The notes beneath the pieces were generated by a model that was not told the DNA's origin, made no database searches, and saw nothing but the letters and a program-made list of their open reading frames with translations. This document shows, one piece after another, positions 1 through 8,775 of a stretch of DNA of 64,000 nt (within the stretch, counting starts at the first letter, position 1; each line of letters begins with the position of its first letter). The position numbers and the translations under genes were made by a program. The stretch is taken from contig NZ_VOSL01000036.1 in NCBI RefSeq assembly GCF_007997005.1, forward strand, positions 1 through 64,000, read 5' to 3'. This stretch comes from Lujinxingia vulgaris (GTDB lineage Bacteria; Myxococcota_A; Bradymonadia; Bradymonadales; Bradymonadaceae).

Positions 1-111
1 CACCGTGGCGCGGCCCCCTCATGAGGCCGAGGCGCCCGGCCCCCGAGAGCCCGACCCGCCGGCGGCCCGCGACGCGCGCCCCCGCAGGATTCCGACGTGG
101 AGGAGGAGACG

Positions 112-2847
112 ATGAGCACCGACGATATCTTTGTGTACCGCTTTGAGGAGGGCCACGCCCGGGGCGATGGCTCGCAAAAAGAGCTGCTCGGCGGCAAGGG
201 AGCGGGGCTGGCGGAGATGGCGCGCTTAGGCATGCCGGTCCCCCCCGGGATGACCCTGACCACCGAGGCCTGCCGCAGCTATCTCGAGCACGGATTCTTT
301 CCGGAGGGGCTGGAGATGCAGGTGCGTAAGGGCATCGCCTGGCTGGAGAAACGCACCGGTCGGGGCTTTGGCGACACCGACAACCCGCTCTTGCTCAGCG
401 TGCGCTCCGGGGCGGCGCGCAGCATGCCCGGGATGATGGACACGGTGCTCAACCTGGGGCTGAGCGAAGACAGCGTCGAGGGGCTCGCCCGCCAGAGCGG
501 CGACCGTCGCTTTGCTTACGACTGTCTGCGCCGCTTTGTGCAGATGTACACGAGCGTGGTCATGGGCGTCGACGACGCCCTGCTCGAAGAGGTGCTGGTG
601 CGCCACCGCCGCCGCGCCGGCGTCGACGACGATCACGACCTGGGCTGGGAGGAGCTCTTTGCCATCAGCGAGGCGATGCGCCAGAAGGCCGTGGAGGTCA
701 CGGGGCGAGATGTGCCCCGCGGACCTTTCGGCCAGCTGTGGGGGGCGGTGGAGGCGGTCTTCCGAAGTTGGGAGGCGCCCCGGGCGCGGGCCTACCGCAA
801 GTTGCATCGTATGAACGGCGGCGGGTGGGGCACGGCGGTCAACATCATGGTGATGGTCTTTGGAAACCTCGGCGATGAGAGCGCCAGCGGGGTGGCCTTT
901 AGCCGCAACCCGGCCACCGGGGAGGCCCGGCCCTATGGCGAATACATGATCGCCACCCAGGGCGAAGATGTGGTGGGCGGGCGCCGCTCCCCGGGCCCCC
1001 TGGGCATGAACGAGGAGCAGCACGGGGGCATGGCGGCGATGGAACGCCTGATGCCCGAGCAGTACACCGAGCTCTGCGGGTATATGCAGGAGCTCGAGCG
1101 CAACTACCACGACATGCAGGACGTGGAGTTCTGCGTGGAGCGCGGCAAGCTGTGGATGTTGCAGACCCGCGCGGCCAAACGCACCGGCCAGGCCGCAGTA
1201 CGCGCGGCGCTGGAGATGTGCGAGGAGGGTTTGATCGACGAGGAGGAGGCGATCTTACGCGTCGACCCGAAGCTGCACCTGGAGCGGGCGTTGCACCGCC
1301 AGATCGCCGGTTCGCCGCCCGAGCCCATCGCCCGCGGGCAGGCCGCCTCCCCGGGGGCGGCCACCGGCCGGATCGCGCTGAGCTCGGAGCGCGCCGTCGC
1401 GCTCGCTGAAGACGGTGAGGATGCGATTCTGGTGCGCCCGATGACCTCCGCCGATGATGTGGAGGGGCTGCACGCGGCCGTCGGCGTGCTCACCGCCCAG
1501 GGCGGGCTTACGTCGCACGCGGCGGTGGTGGCCCGCGGCATCGGCACCCCCTGCGTCTGTGGCGTGGGGGCGTTGCGCATCGACGAGGAGGAGGGCGGGT
1601 TTTACCTGGGCGACGACTTCTTTAAAGAAGGCGACGCCATCACGATCGACGGCGGCTCCGGGGAGGTTTTTGCCGGGGCGCTCAAGCTCAAAGACCCCAC
1701 CATCACCGGCGAGCTGAAGACCTTCTTAACACTCGCCGACCGCTATCGACGCCTGGAGGTGCGCGTCAATGTGGACAGCGCCGCGGAGGCCGAGCTGGCG
1801 CGCGAGATGGGCGCCGAGGGGGTGGGCCTCTGCCGCACCGAACATATGATCCTGGAGAGCAGTGAGGCCGTGCTCGCGATGCGCCAGGTGCTGCTGAGCA
1901 CCGACTGGGAGTCGCGGGAGGAGGGGCTTGAGGCCCTGGTGAACTTCCAGCGTCAGGAGGTTGCGCAGATTTTGCGTCACATGGATGGGCTGCCGGTGAT
2001 GGTGCGTCTGCTCGATCCTCCGGCCCACGAGTTCTTACCGGGCACCGCCGCCGGGCGAAAGCGTGTGGCAAAGGCGCTGGGCATCAGCGAGGAGGCGGTG
2101 GGCTGGCGCGTGGACGCATTGCGCGAGTCCAACCCGATGCTGGGGTTTCGCGGCGGGCGGCTGGCGATGGTCTACCCGCAGATCTACGAGGCGCAGGTGC
2201 AGGCGATCGTCGAGGCTTCGCGGCAGGTGCAGGATGAGGGCGTGCGAACCCGGGTGGAGATCGCCATCCCGATGGTCGCCGACCCGGGGGAGGCCGGGCA
2301 TCTGATCGCGGTGATCAACGACGCGGTCGCCCGGCACCTCTACGGTTTAAGTCGCGAGGCCGATGTGGCCGTGGGCGTGATGGTGGAGGTGCCACGCGCC
2401 GCGCTGCTGGCCGGGGAGCTGGCGCTGGAGGCCGACTTCTTCAGCTTTGGCACCAACGATCTCACCCAGCTGATGTGGGGGATGTCCCGCGATGACGCCG
2501 CTCGTTTTATGGAGGCTTACCGCGACCAGGGCGTGCTCACCGAAGATCCTTTTGAGATCCTCGATCGCGCCGGCGTGGGACTTCTGATGCGACAGGCGCT
2601 CAAGCAGGGGCGGATGGTCTATCCGCAGCTGGCCGCCGGCGTCTGCGGGGAGCACGCCGGGGAGCCCCACTCCATTCGCTTCTTTGAGGCGCTGAACCTG
2701 GACTATGTGAGCGTCTCGCCATACCGGGTGGCCAGCGCGCGGCTGGCCGCCGCGCAGGCGTTTATCGCCGAGGAGCAGGCCGCGCGCAGCGGGGAGGCCT
2801 GGCGAGGGGGGCTGGCGCCGATGAAGCGGCAGAGCAACGGGGATTAA
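112..2847 (+). CDS. ppdK: Pyruvate, phosphate dikinase
   Basis: Interconverts pyruvate, ATP and Pi with PEP, AMP and PPi in the cytosol. The 911-aa product has the family's full length. It shows an N-terminal ATP-grasp region (GGKGAGLAEM near residue 28), the swivelling phosphohistidine motif GGLTSHAAVVAR with the catalytic His near residue 469, and a C-terminal PEP-binding barrel with SFGTNDLTQ and CGEHAGE (catalytic Cys near 845). ATG 112 is chosen over an upstream GTG at 97 because the purine-rich GGAGGAGGA at 99-107 is correctly spaced for it. A strong terminator follows at 2921-2956, so this is the last gene of its transcript. Confidence 0.97.
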   Translation: MSTDDIFVYRFEEGHARGDGSQKELLGGKGAGLAEMARLGMPVPPGMTLTTEACRSYLEHGFFPEGLEMQVRKGIAWLEKRTGRGFGDTDNPLLLSVRSGAARSMPGMMDTVLNLGLSEDSVEGLARQSGDRRFAYDCLRRFVQMYTSVVMGVDDALLEEVLVRHRRRAGVDDDHDLGWEELFAISEAMRQKAVEVTGRDVPRGPFGQLWGAVEAVFRSWEAPRARAYRKLHRMNGGGWGTAVNIMVMVFGNLGDESASGVAFSRNPATGEARPYGEYMIATQGEDVVGGRRSPGPLGMNEEQHGGMAAMERLMPEQYTELCGYMQELERNYHDMQDVEFCVERGKLWMLQTRAAKRTGQAAVRAALEMCEEGLIDEEEAILRVDPKLHLERALHRQIAGSPPEPIARGQAASPGAATGRIALSSERAVALAEDGEDAILVRPMTSADDVEGLHAAVGVLTAQGGLTSHAAVVARGIGTPCVCGVGALRIDEEEGGFYLGDDFFKEGDAITIDGGSGEVFAGALKLKDPTITGELKTFLTLADRYRRLEVRVNVDSAAEAELAREMGAEGVGLCRTEHMILESSEAVLAMRQVLLSTDWESREEGLEALVNFQRQEVAQILRHMDGLPVMVRLLDPPAHEFLPGTAAGRKRVAKALGISEEAVGWRVDALRESNPMLGFRGGRLAMVYPQIYEAQVQAIVEASRQVQDEGVRTRVEIAIPMVADPGEAGHLIAVINDAVARHLYGLSREADVAVGVMVEVPRAALLAGELALEADFFSFGTNDLTQLMWGMSRDDAARFMEAYRDQGVLTEDPFEILDRAGVGLLMRQALKQGRMVYPQLAAGVCGEHAGEPHSIRFFEALNLDYVSVSPYRVASARLAAAQAFIAEEQAARSGEAWRGGLAPMKRQSNGD

Positions 2848-2920
2848 CGCCGGTTGAGCGACGCAGGCCCGGTATGACCCGGGGTCGTTGTGATGGGGTA
2901 GCGTTGGGAGCGACAACGAG

Positions 2921-2956
2921 CGCCGCGCAAAGTTTGCGTGGCGTTTTTTTTTTTTT
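2921..2956 (+). terminator. Rho-independent terminator after ppdK
   Basis: A 9-bp GC-rich stem (arms 2921-2929 and 2935-2943, one G-T pair) with a 5-nt loop is followed directly by a 13-T run at 2944-2956. Confidence 0.9.
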
Positions 2957-3105
2957 GTCGAAGCTCGGACGCATGTTTGAAGGTCGCTAAAAAAACGTCG
3001 GCGGCTCAGGTAAAACCTCCGCGAGAGGTCTGCGACGAGGGCGTTGCACGGAACATTTTTCCGCGTGGTGCGGAAGATGTTTCACGATCGGGTGCAGGAG
3101 CGACG

Positions 3106-3903
3106 ATGTGTTTCAGCGGTGAAAAGAGCGGGCGAGGAGGGGAAGAGGGCGCCGGTGGCTCGGAGCTGAAGGTGGAGGAGGTGGTGATCGAGGCCGCTCG
3201 GAGCGCCGGGGTGATCGTGAAGAGCGCGGCTGTCGGAGCGCTCTCGCTGCGGGCTGGCGAGGAGGTGCGGGACTGGATGAGCAACGAGGAGCTTGCGCGC
3301 CATGAGCGCTATGCGCTTGAGCGCCTGCGTCGACGCGACCTGATCACCCGCGGGCTGGCGCGCTCGACCCTCAGCGAGCTCGCCGGGTGCATGCCGCAGG
3401 AACTGGTCTTTGAGAAGAGCGCGTTGGAGCGGCCCCACCTGGTGTTCCCGCGGCTTCCCGGCTTTGATTTTAACCTGGCCCATAGCGAAGAGCGGGTGGT
3501 GCTGGCTGCGGCTCGTGGGCTGCGGGTGGGCGTCGATATTGAGCATCGCACCCGGCGGGTCGATCACCGCAACGTCGCCGAGCGTTTCTTTTCGGCGTAC
3601 GAGCAGCGCGCTTTGAGCGCATTAAACGATTTAAACGATTTAAACAATAAAGCCGACGAGGGGCAGGTGAGCGCGCGACGCCGGCGTTTTCTGGAGCTCT
3701 GGGTGCTCAAAGAGGCCTGGATGAAGGCCGACGGGCGCGGCATCAGCGCCGGCCTCAACGAGGTGATCTTCGATCTCGATGCGGGCGACGCTCCCCGACT
3801 TATCGCGCTCCCCGACGACGACCCGGCGCGCTGGGAGGTGGCCCTCACCGAGCTCGATGATGGCCACCTCCTCGCGCTTGCCTGGTGCGAAAACCCCTTT
3901 TGA
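3106..3903 (+). CDS. 4'-phosphopantetheinyl transferase (Sfp-type)
   Basis: Expected to move the phosphopantetheine arm of CoA onto carrier proteins (fatty-acid, polyketide or peptide synthases). Family signatures visible in the 265-aa product are FNLAHSE, the metal-binding GVDIEH followed by RFF, and the WVLKEAWMKADGRGI block that contains the WxxKEA motif. ATG 3106 has a CAGGAG ribosome site; the frame is open upstream to 2938, but that part runs through the ppdK terminator and is unlikely to be translated. A short in-frame duplication at about 3623-3645 encodes LNDLNDLNN. The gene converges on the sigma-factor gene with only 20 bp between their stops. No synthase genes are in the window. 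Confidence 0.9.
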   Translation: MCFSGEKSGRGGEEGAGGSELKVEEVVIEAARSAGVIVKSAAVGALSLRAGEEVRDWMSNEELARHERYALERLRRRDLITRGLARSTLSELAGCMPQELVFEKSALERPHLVFPRLPGFDFNLAHSEERVVLAAARGLRVGVDIEHRTRRVDHRNVAERFFSAYEQRALSALNDLNDLNNKADEGQVSARRRRFLELWVLKEAWMKADGRGISAGLNEVIFDLDAGDAPRLIALPDDDPARWEVALTELDDGHLLALAWCENPF

Positions 3904-3923
3904 TTCAAGGGTTTATCGAGGCA

Positions 3924-4886
3924 TTAGTGCGCCAGGTATTCCTGGAGGGTGGGGGCGTGGTAGGTCTCCATGTACACCCGGAACTTCTTGCGCATGTCCA
4001 TCTCCAGCTGGCGCACGCGCTCTTTGGAGATGCCGAACTCATCGCCCAGATCGTCGAGCTGGCGCGGGTGAATCGCGAGCATGCGCTCATGCCAGATCTG
4101 GCGACGGCGCGCGTCGTCGATGGTGTTCACAAACTCCTCGGCAAGCCCGCGCAGCCGCTCGTAGAAGAGGTGGTCGTGGGCGGCCTCCTCCGGGTCGGGC
4201 TCGGAGCTGGCGAGCATGTCGCGGCCGGTGGTCTCGGAGTCGTCGCTTAAGGGGGCGTCCAGACGAGTGAAGCCGCCGCCGGTAAGGGTGGCCACACGCT
4301 CGACCTCGTCGACGTCGACCTCCAGGTAGTCGGCCACGTTCTCGGCGGTCGGCTCCAGCCCGCGGCTGCGCAGCTGGCGGCGAGCCTTACGCAAGTTGAA
4401 GAAGAGCTTGCGGCTGTCGCGCGAGCTGCCCATGCGGATCGGGTAGGTGTGGTTGAGCAGGTAGTTGAAGATCAGCGCGCGAATCCAGAAGTGCGCATAG
4501 CCCACAAAGCTGGTGCCGCGGTCCGGATCAAATCGGGTCAGCGCCTCGGTCAGCCCGAGGTTGCCTTCCTGAATCAGGTCCAGAAGATCGTGGCCCGGAC
4601 GATGCAGGTCGGTGGCCACCTTCACCACCAGGCGCAGGTTGGCCCAGACCAGGGTCTTGGCGGCCTCTTCGTCGCCCTCTTCTAAGAAGGCGCGGGCCAG
4701 GCGGTCCTGGATCTCGTTGGGCAAGATCTCAATGCGGCGGATCTGATTCATGTAGGTGGTCAGCGAGTCGGCGTGCAGATCGGTGTCACGCGAGGAACGA
4801 GCGCGCTGGCGCGCCAGCGGGTGCACCGCGGGCGTGGGGGCGTCGACCGGGGCGGAGACAGGCATCGAGATGCAGGGTGCGGCCAT
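3924..4886 (-). CDS. Alternative RNA polymerase sigma factor, RpoH/sigma-32-like
   Basis: A sigma-70 family protein of 320 aa. Region 2 is clear: NLRLVVKVA, HDLLDLIQEGNLGLTEALTRFDPDRG and the Trp-bearing TSFVGYAHFWIRALI. Region 3 and the region 4 helix-turn-helix (LGDEFGISKERVRQLEMDMRKKF) follow. There is no sigma-70 region 1.1, and the length matches RpoH-group factors, which include stress and developmental sigmas in myxobacteria. ATG 4886 is preferred over 4970: it follows GAGG and removes a Cys-rich, non-sigma-like extension. Which stress it answers cannot be read from the sequence. Confidence 0.9.
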   Translation of the reverse strand: MAAPCISMPVSAPVDAPTPAVHPLARQRARSSRDTDLHADSLTTYMNQIRRIEILPNEIQDRLARAFLEEGDEEAAKTLVWANLRLVVKVATDLHRPGHDLLDLIQEGNLGLTEALTRFDPDRGTSFVGYAHFWIRALIFNYLLNHTYPIRMGSSRDSRKLFFNLRKARRQLRSRGLEPTAENVADYLEVDVDEVERVATLTGGGFTRLDAPLSDDSETTGRDMLASSEPDPEEAAHDHLFYERLRGLAEEFVNTIDDARRRQIWHERMLAIHPRQLDDLGDEFGISKERVRQLEMDMRKKFRVYMETYHAPTLQEYLAH

Positions 4887-5559
4887 AGGAACCTCGCAAA
4901 GTAGCGCAGTCAGACACCAACAAAAGCCTGCGTCGTGGCGAATCCGACTGCGCGGGGAGCTCGCCAGCAAGCGTCATCGTCGGTTAGAGCAAAGCCTGTG
5001 CCAGAGGTTTCAAAAAGATCGAGGGTGGGGGCATCACCCGGCCGCCCTCGTTACCACGACACGCCGGTGAATGCGGCGAATCGTCGCGCGCTGGCGTGCC
5101 GATGCGGGGGAAGCGTGTCGCGCGAAATTCGCGCGACGCCCCCTACAGAAGCCCTGCGAGCCCCCGTTCCGGGGATGGGGTTGAGGTGGTGTTGCTGCAA
5201 TATTTGCGCAATGCTTCTGGTTGGTGCAGAAGTTGCGCCTGTGCTGCGCCCGTGCTGCGTAGTTTGCGCCGGACTTCCCGCGCGCGGCGCTTCATTTTAG
5301 CGCGATGACCCCGCGTAAAGGCGCGCCAGATAAGGACCATCGCCCTCTCGGGTGGCACGGACTCCCCGTGGTGGCACCGCTTTTGCTTTAGCCCCGGTCG
5401 TCGCGACATTCTGCCGCACCCGGGAGCCTTCCTTTGATGTCCGGGCCGCCCGCTGTCGGGCGGCAGTGATCCGCGACGGGTTTTTGACGATCTGACCCGA
5501 GCACCGACCTCGCCCATCCGGGGTGATGTCGGCCCCTCGAACCTCCGAGTTACTCCGTG
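4887..5559. other. Divergent intergenic region, 0.67 kb
   Basis: Separates the divergent sigma-factor and sensor-kinase genes. It contains the sigma-54 promoter at 5372-5387 and TTGCGC-rich stretches at 5200-5300. I see no convincing gene: open frames here are short and start without ribosome sites. No obvious sigma-70 promoter for the sigma-factor gene was found. Confidence 0.6.
5372..5387 (+). promoter_or_regulatory. Sigma-54 (-24/-12) promoter for the sensor kinase operon
   Basis: TGGCAC (5372-5377), five bases, then TTGCT (5383-5387). The diagnostic GG (5373-5374) and GC (5385-5386) are exactly 10 nt apart, as sigma-54 requires. It lies about 170 bp upstream of the kinase start and points towards it. 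The second gene of the operon encodes a sigma-54 activator, so autoregulation is a reasonable inference. Confidence 0.8.
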
Positions 5560-6741
5560 ATGCATTTCTTCGACGAGATCAAAAGTTATGTCGGGTTCAC
5601 CGATGACGACGCCGCTCGCCTCAAGGCGCTGGGCCCCCTGGTGGAGCCCCGCTTCGCCGAGGTGGTCGGGGCGTTCTACGACGCGCTGATGGCGCACCCG
5701 CGCGCCCGCGGCGTCTTTGTGGGGCCGGAGCAGATCGATCGGCTGCGCGCCTCGCTCAAAGTCTGGCTCGGCGAGCTTTTTGAGGGGCGCTATGACGACG
5801 CGTATTTTGCGCATCGCCAGCATATCGGCCGGGTGCATGTGAACGTGGGGCTCTTGCCGCAGTTTATGTTCGGGGCGATGAACCTGATCCGTCACGGCTT
5901 TCTGGAGATCTTAAGCGATCTGGAGGCGCGCCTGGAGCGCGATCCGAGCATCCAGAGCCTGCGTCATGCGGTGACCAGCGTGGATCGCATCCTGGATATC
6001 GAGCTGACGATCATGGTGCAGTCCTACTGGGACTCGCTGATGAAGCAGAAGTTGGAGATTCCGGCGGCGCTGGCCACCGGCCTGGCCCACGAGGTGCGCA
6101 ACCCGCTCAACGCCATCGGTCTGCAGATGACGCTGCTGGAGCGTCGCCTGCGCAGCTCCGAGGTCGATGAGGGGGTCTACGGCCAGGTGCTCGAAGCGGT
6201 GCGCGCGGAGCTGCGCCGCATTCAGGGGCTGAACTCCGAGATCCTGGACTTTGCCAAACCCGTCGACATCCACACCGGCCCGACCGATGTGGCCGAAATC
6301 TTTTATGAGATCCGCCGCAACCACGACCTCACCCTGGAGGCCGGCGGGGTGCAGATGGACATTGAGGTCGATGGCGATCCGGTGATGGTCTGCGACCGCG
6401 ACCGCCTGATGCAGGTCTTTATCAACCTGATGACCAACGCCGTTGAAGCGATGCCCGAGGGGGGGCACATTCGGGTGCAGGTTGTGCAGAATGAAAGCGG
6501 GCTGCGCGTGGAGTTTGGCGACAGCGGCCAGGGGATGTCACCGGCGATGAAGTATCGGATCTTCGATCTTTTCTACACCTCGAAGGCCTCGGGCACGGGC
6601 ATCGGCCTGGCGATCGCCCGCAAGATTGTGGAGGCGCATGGCGGCTCCATCGATGTGCTCTCGCGACCTGGCGAGGGCACCACCTTTACCGTCTACTTAC
6701 CCTACCCGCGGCGTGACGCGGAGGACGAGGTTGAGCGATGA
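5560..6741 (+). CDS. Globin-coupled sensor histidine kinase
   Basis: A predicted soluble haem-based gas/redox sensor kinase of 393 aa. Residues about 8-155 match the protoglobin sensor fold: YVGFTDDDAARL at the start, and HIGRVHVNVGLLPQFM, in which His93 would be the proximal haem ligand. The kinase core follows: H-box GLAHEVRNPLNAIG (His177), N-box INLMTNAVEAM, G-boxes GDSGQGMSP and GTGIGLAIARKIV. There is no membrane segment. GTG 5557 is the alternative start. The stop overlaps the response-regulator start by 4 nt, indicating translational coupling. The likely ligand is O2, but CO or NO cannot be excluded. Confidence 0.88.
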   Translation: MHFFDEIKSYVGFTDDDAARLKALGPLVEPRFAEVVGAFYDALMAHPRARGVFVGPEQIDRLRASLKVWLGELFEGRYDDAYFAHRQHIGRVHVNVGLLPQFMFGAMNLIRHGFLEILSDLEARLERDPSIQSLRHAVTSVDRILDIELTIMVQSYWDSLMKQKLEIPAALATGLAHEVRNPLNAIGLQMTLLERRLRSSEVDEGVYGQVLEAVRAELRRIQGLNSEILDFAKPVDIHTGPTDVAEIFYEIRRNHDLTLEAGGVQMDIEVDGDPVMVCDRDRLMQVFINLMTNAVEAMPEGGHIRVQVVQNESGLRVEFGDSGQGMSPAMKYRIFDLFYTSKASGTGIGLAIARKIVEAHGGSIDVLSRPGEGTTFTVYLPYPRRDAEDEVER

Positions 6742-8195
6742 GTGCATGGACCGATGAGACGGCTGTTTCTCCCGCGGAGCGCGTTGAGACGACGCCTGAG
6801 ACTCAGGCGCCGCAGCGCAAACGCCGCATCCTGGTGGTCGACGATGAGCCCCACGCCCGCCGCGCGCTGGTGGAACTTCTCAGCGATGAGGGCTACGAGG
6901 TCTCGTCGGCCGGCGACGGCTTTAAGGCCCTGGGGATCTTGCGCGAGTGGCCCTGTGAGGTGCTTCTGACCGACTGGCGTATGCCGGTGATGGACGGCAT
7001 CACGCTGGTGAAAAAGGCGCGCGAGGAGCAGCCCGACCTGGGGTGTGTGGTGATGACCGCCTTTGGCAGCGTGGAGAGCGCGGTGGAGGCGATGAAGGCC
7101 GGCGCCGACGACTACCTGACCAAGCCTCTGAACTTCGACGCGGTCTCGCTGGTGCTCTCCCGGGCGATGGAGCGCATTGAGGAGCGCCGCGAGCTCACCA
7201 ACCTGCGCGCGCGCCACGCCGAGCAGCGCGAACAGTCGCGCACGAAGATTTTGGGGGCGAGCCCGGCGGTGCAGTCGCTGATTGCGATGATCGACCAGGT
7301 GGCCGGCGCACGCGCCACGGTGATGATCACCGGCGAGAGCGGCACCGGTAAGGAGCTGATCGCGCGGATGCTCCATGAGAAGAGCGGGCGGGTCGATAAA
7401 CCTTTTGTGCGCCTGCACTGCGCCGCGCTCGCTGAGAGCCTTCTGGAGAGCGAACTTTTTGGCCATGAGAAGGGCGCCTTTACCGGCGCCAGCGCCCGGC
7501 GCGAAGGCCGCTTCGAAGAAGCCAACGGCGGCACCCTCTTCCTCGATGAGATTGGCGAGATCTCGCCAGCGATCCAGGTCAAACTCCTGAGGTTCTTGCA
7601 GCAGCGGGAGTTTGAGCGAGTCGGCGGCAACAAGACCATCTCGGTGGATGTGCGCGTGGTCGCCGCGACCAACCGCGATCTGGAGGCGGAGGTCAAAGCC
7701 GGGCGTTTTCGCGAAGATCTCTACTTTCGCCTCAACGTCATTCATATCGAGGCGCCGCCGTTGCGCGCGCGCCCGGGCGATGTGCCGCTTTTGGCGCGGC
7801 ATTTTGTGGCCAAATACGCCCAGGAGAACGGCCGCAGCATTGAGGAGGTCGCCCCCGAGGTGATGAGCGCCCTGGAGCGCTACGAGTGGCCCGGAAACGT
7901 GCGCGAGCTGGAGAACGTGATCGAGCGCGCGGTGGTGCTCACCGATGGCAAACGCCTGGAGCTTCGTCACCTGCCCCCGGAGCTTCTTCGCCAGAGCGGC
8001 GCAGCCCCCGGTGAGATCGGCGTGCAGATCCCCGGGTCGACGCTGGCCGAGATCGAGCGCTACGCGCTCTTGCGCACTTACGAAGCCACCGGCGGCAGCA
8101 GCGCGGAGACCGCGGAGATGCTTGGCATCAGCGTGCGCAAGGTCCAGTATCGCCTGCGTGAATACCGCGAGGCAGGGGTCGTGATCGAGGGTTGA
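6738..8195 (+). CDS. NtrC-family sigma-54-dependent response regulator
   Basis: The partner of the globin-coupled kinase, 485 aa. Residues about 29-145 form a receiver (ILVVDDE, phospho-acceptor Asp in LLTDWRMPVMDG, Lys in DYLTKPLN). The AAA+ domain follows with Walker A GESGTGKE, the sigma-54 contact loop GAFTGA, Walker B GGTLFLDEIGE and the arginine-finger region. A C-terminal Fis-type helix-turn-helix (TAEMLGISVRKVQYRLREY) ends the protein. A Pro/Glu-rich 28-residue N-terminal extension precedes the receiver. It should activate -24/-12 promoters, including the one found upstream of its own operon. Confidence 0.95.
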   Translation: MSAWTDETAVSPAERVETTPETQAPQRKRRILVVDDEPHARRALVELLSDEGYEVSSAGDGFKALGILREWPCEVLLTDWRMPVMDGITLVKKAREEQPDLGCVVMTAFGSVESAVEAMKAGADDYLTKPLNFDAVSLVLSRAMERIEERRELTNLRARHAEQREQSRTKILGASPAVQSLIAMIDQVAGARATVMITGESGTGKELIARMLHEKSGRVDKPFVRLHCAALAESLLESELFGHEKGAFTGASARREGRFEEANGGTLFLDEIGEISPAIQVKLLRFLQQREFERVGGNKTISVDVRVVAATNRDLEAEVKAGRFREDLYFRLNVIHIEAPPLRARPGDVPLLARHFVAKYAQENGRSIEEVAPEVMSALERYEWPGNVRELENVIERAVVLTDGKRLELRHLPPELLRQSGAAPGEIGVQIPGSTLAEIERYALLRTYEATGGSSAETAEMLGISVRKVQYRLREYREAGVVIEG

Positions 8196-8306
8196 GTCGT
8201 TGCTCATCGGCGCGCGGTGGTGAATTCGTCTTTGTTATCAATGACATGGCGGGTGTGTGTGCGGGGGCATGAGACCGCGCGGCGCGCGCCGTCGCAGGAG
8301 GTAAGG

Positions 8307-8735
8307 ATGAAGGTGCGCGAGGTGATGACGAGCGATCCGGTGGTGGTCAGCCCCGAGACGAGCATCGAGGCGGTGCTCTCGCTGATGCGAGAGCGGGGCA
8401 TACGTCACGTGCCGGTGGTCGACGGCGACGGGATCGTGGGCATGGTCAGCGACCGCGACCTGACCTTCATTCACTCGATGCCCGGGGTGTTTACGATGCT
8501 CTCGCCGGCCGACGTGCAGGGCGTGCTGGAAGAGCCGGTGGCCACGATCATCAAGAGCCGTTTTCTGGTGGATCGGGACGTGGTCACCGTCGGCCCTGAC
8601 GATGAGGTCGCCCGGGCGGTGGAGGCGCTCTTGATGTACCGCGTTGGCGCGCTCCCGGTGGTGGAGGGCGACGAGGTGGTGGGTGTGGTCAGCGTGATCG
8701 ATGTGCTGCGCCAGGCCGCCGAGCGCTGGAGCTAG
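8307..8735 (+). CDS. Tandem CBS-domain protein
   Basis: A 142-aa protein made of two CBS domains and little else. The motifs are VREVMTSDPVVVSPETSIEAVLSLM with GIRHVPVVDGDGIVGMVSDRDL, then VDRDVVTVGPDDEVARAVEALL with VGALPVVEGDEVVGVVSVIDVL. Such proteins usually bind adenine nucleotides and act as regulatory modules; the target is unknown. ATG 8307 is chosen because AGGAGG lies just upstream, although the frame stays open back to 8217. It follows the response-regulator gene by 111 bp and may be co-transcribed with it. Confidence 0.9.
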   Translation: MKVREVMTSDPVVVSPETSIEAVLSLMRERGIRHVPVVDGDGIVGMVSDRDLTFIHSMPGVFTMLSPADVQGVLEEPVATIIKSRFLVDRDVVTVGPDDEVARAVEALLMYRVGALPVVEGDEVVGVVSVIDVLRQAAERWS

Positions 8736-8775
8736 AATACGGGCGACCGATAACACAGCAGTGAGGAGCTTTCGG

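Noticed and set aside
2-115. Possible C-terminal tail of an upstream gene ending in a TGA that overlaps the ppdK ATG
   Set aside because: The frame is open from the window edge, but its Pro/Arg/Ala-rich product resembles nothing I can name; too little sequence to support a gene.
6702-8207. 501-codon antisense frame under the NtrC-type regulator
   Set aside because: The sense strand has unmistakable receiver, AAA+ and Fis domains; the antisense product is His/Leu/Arg-rich and unrecognisable.
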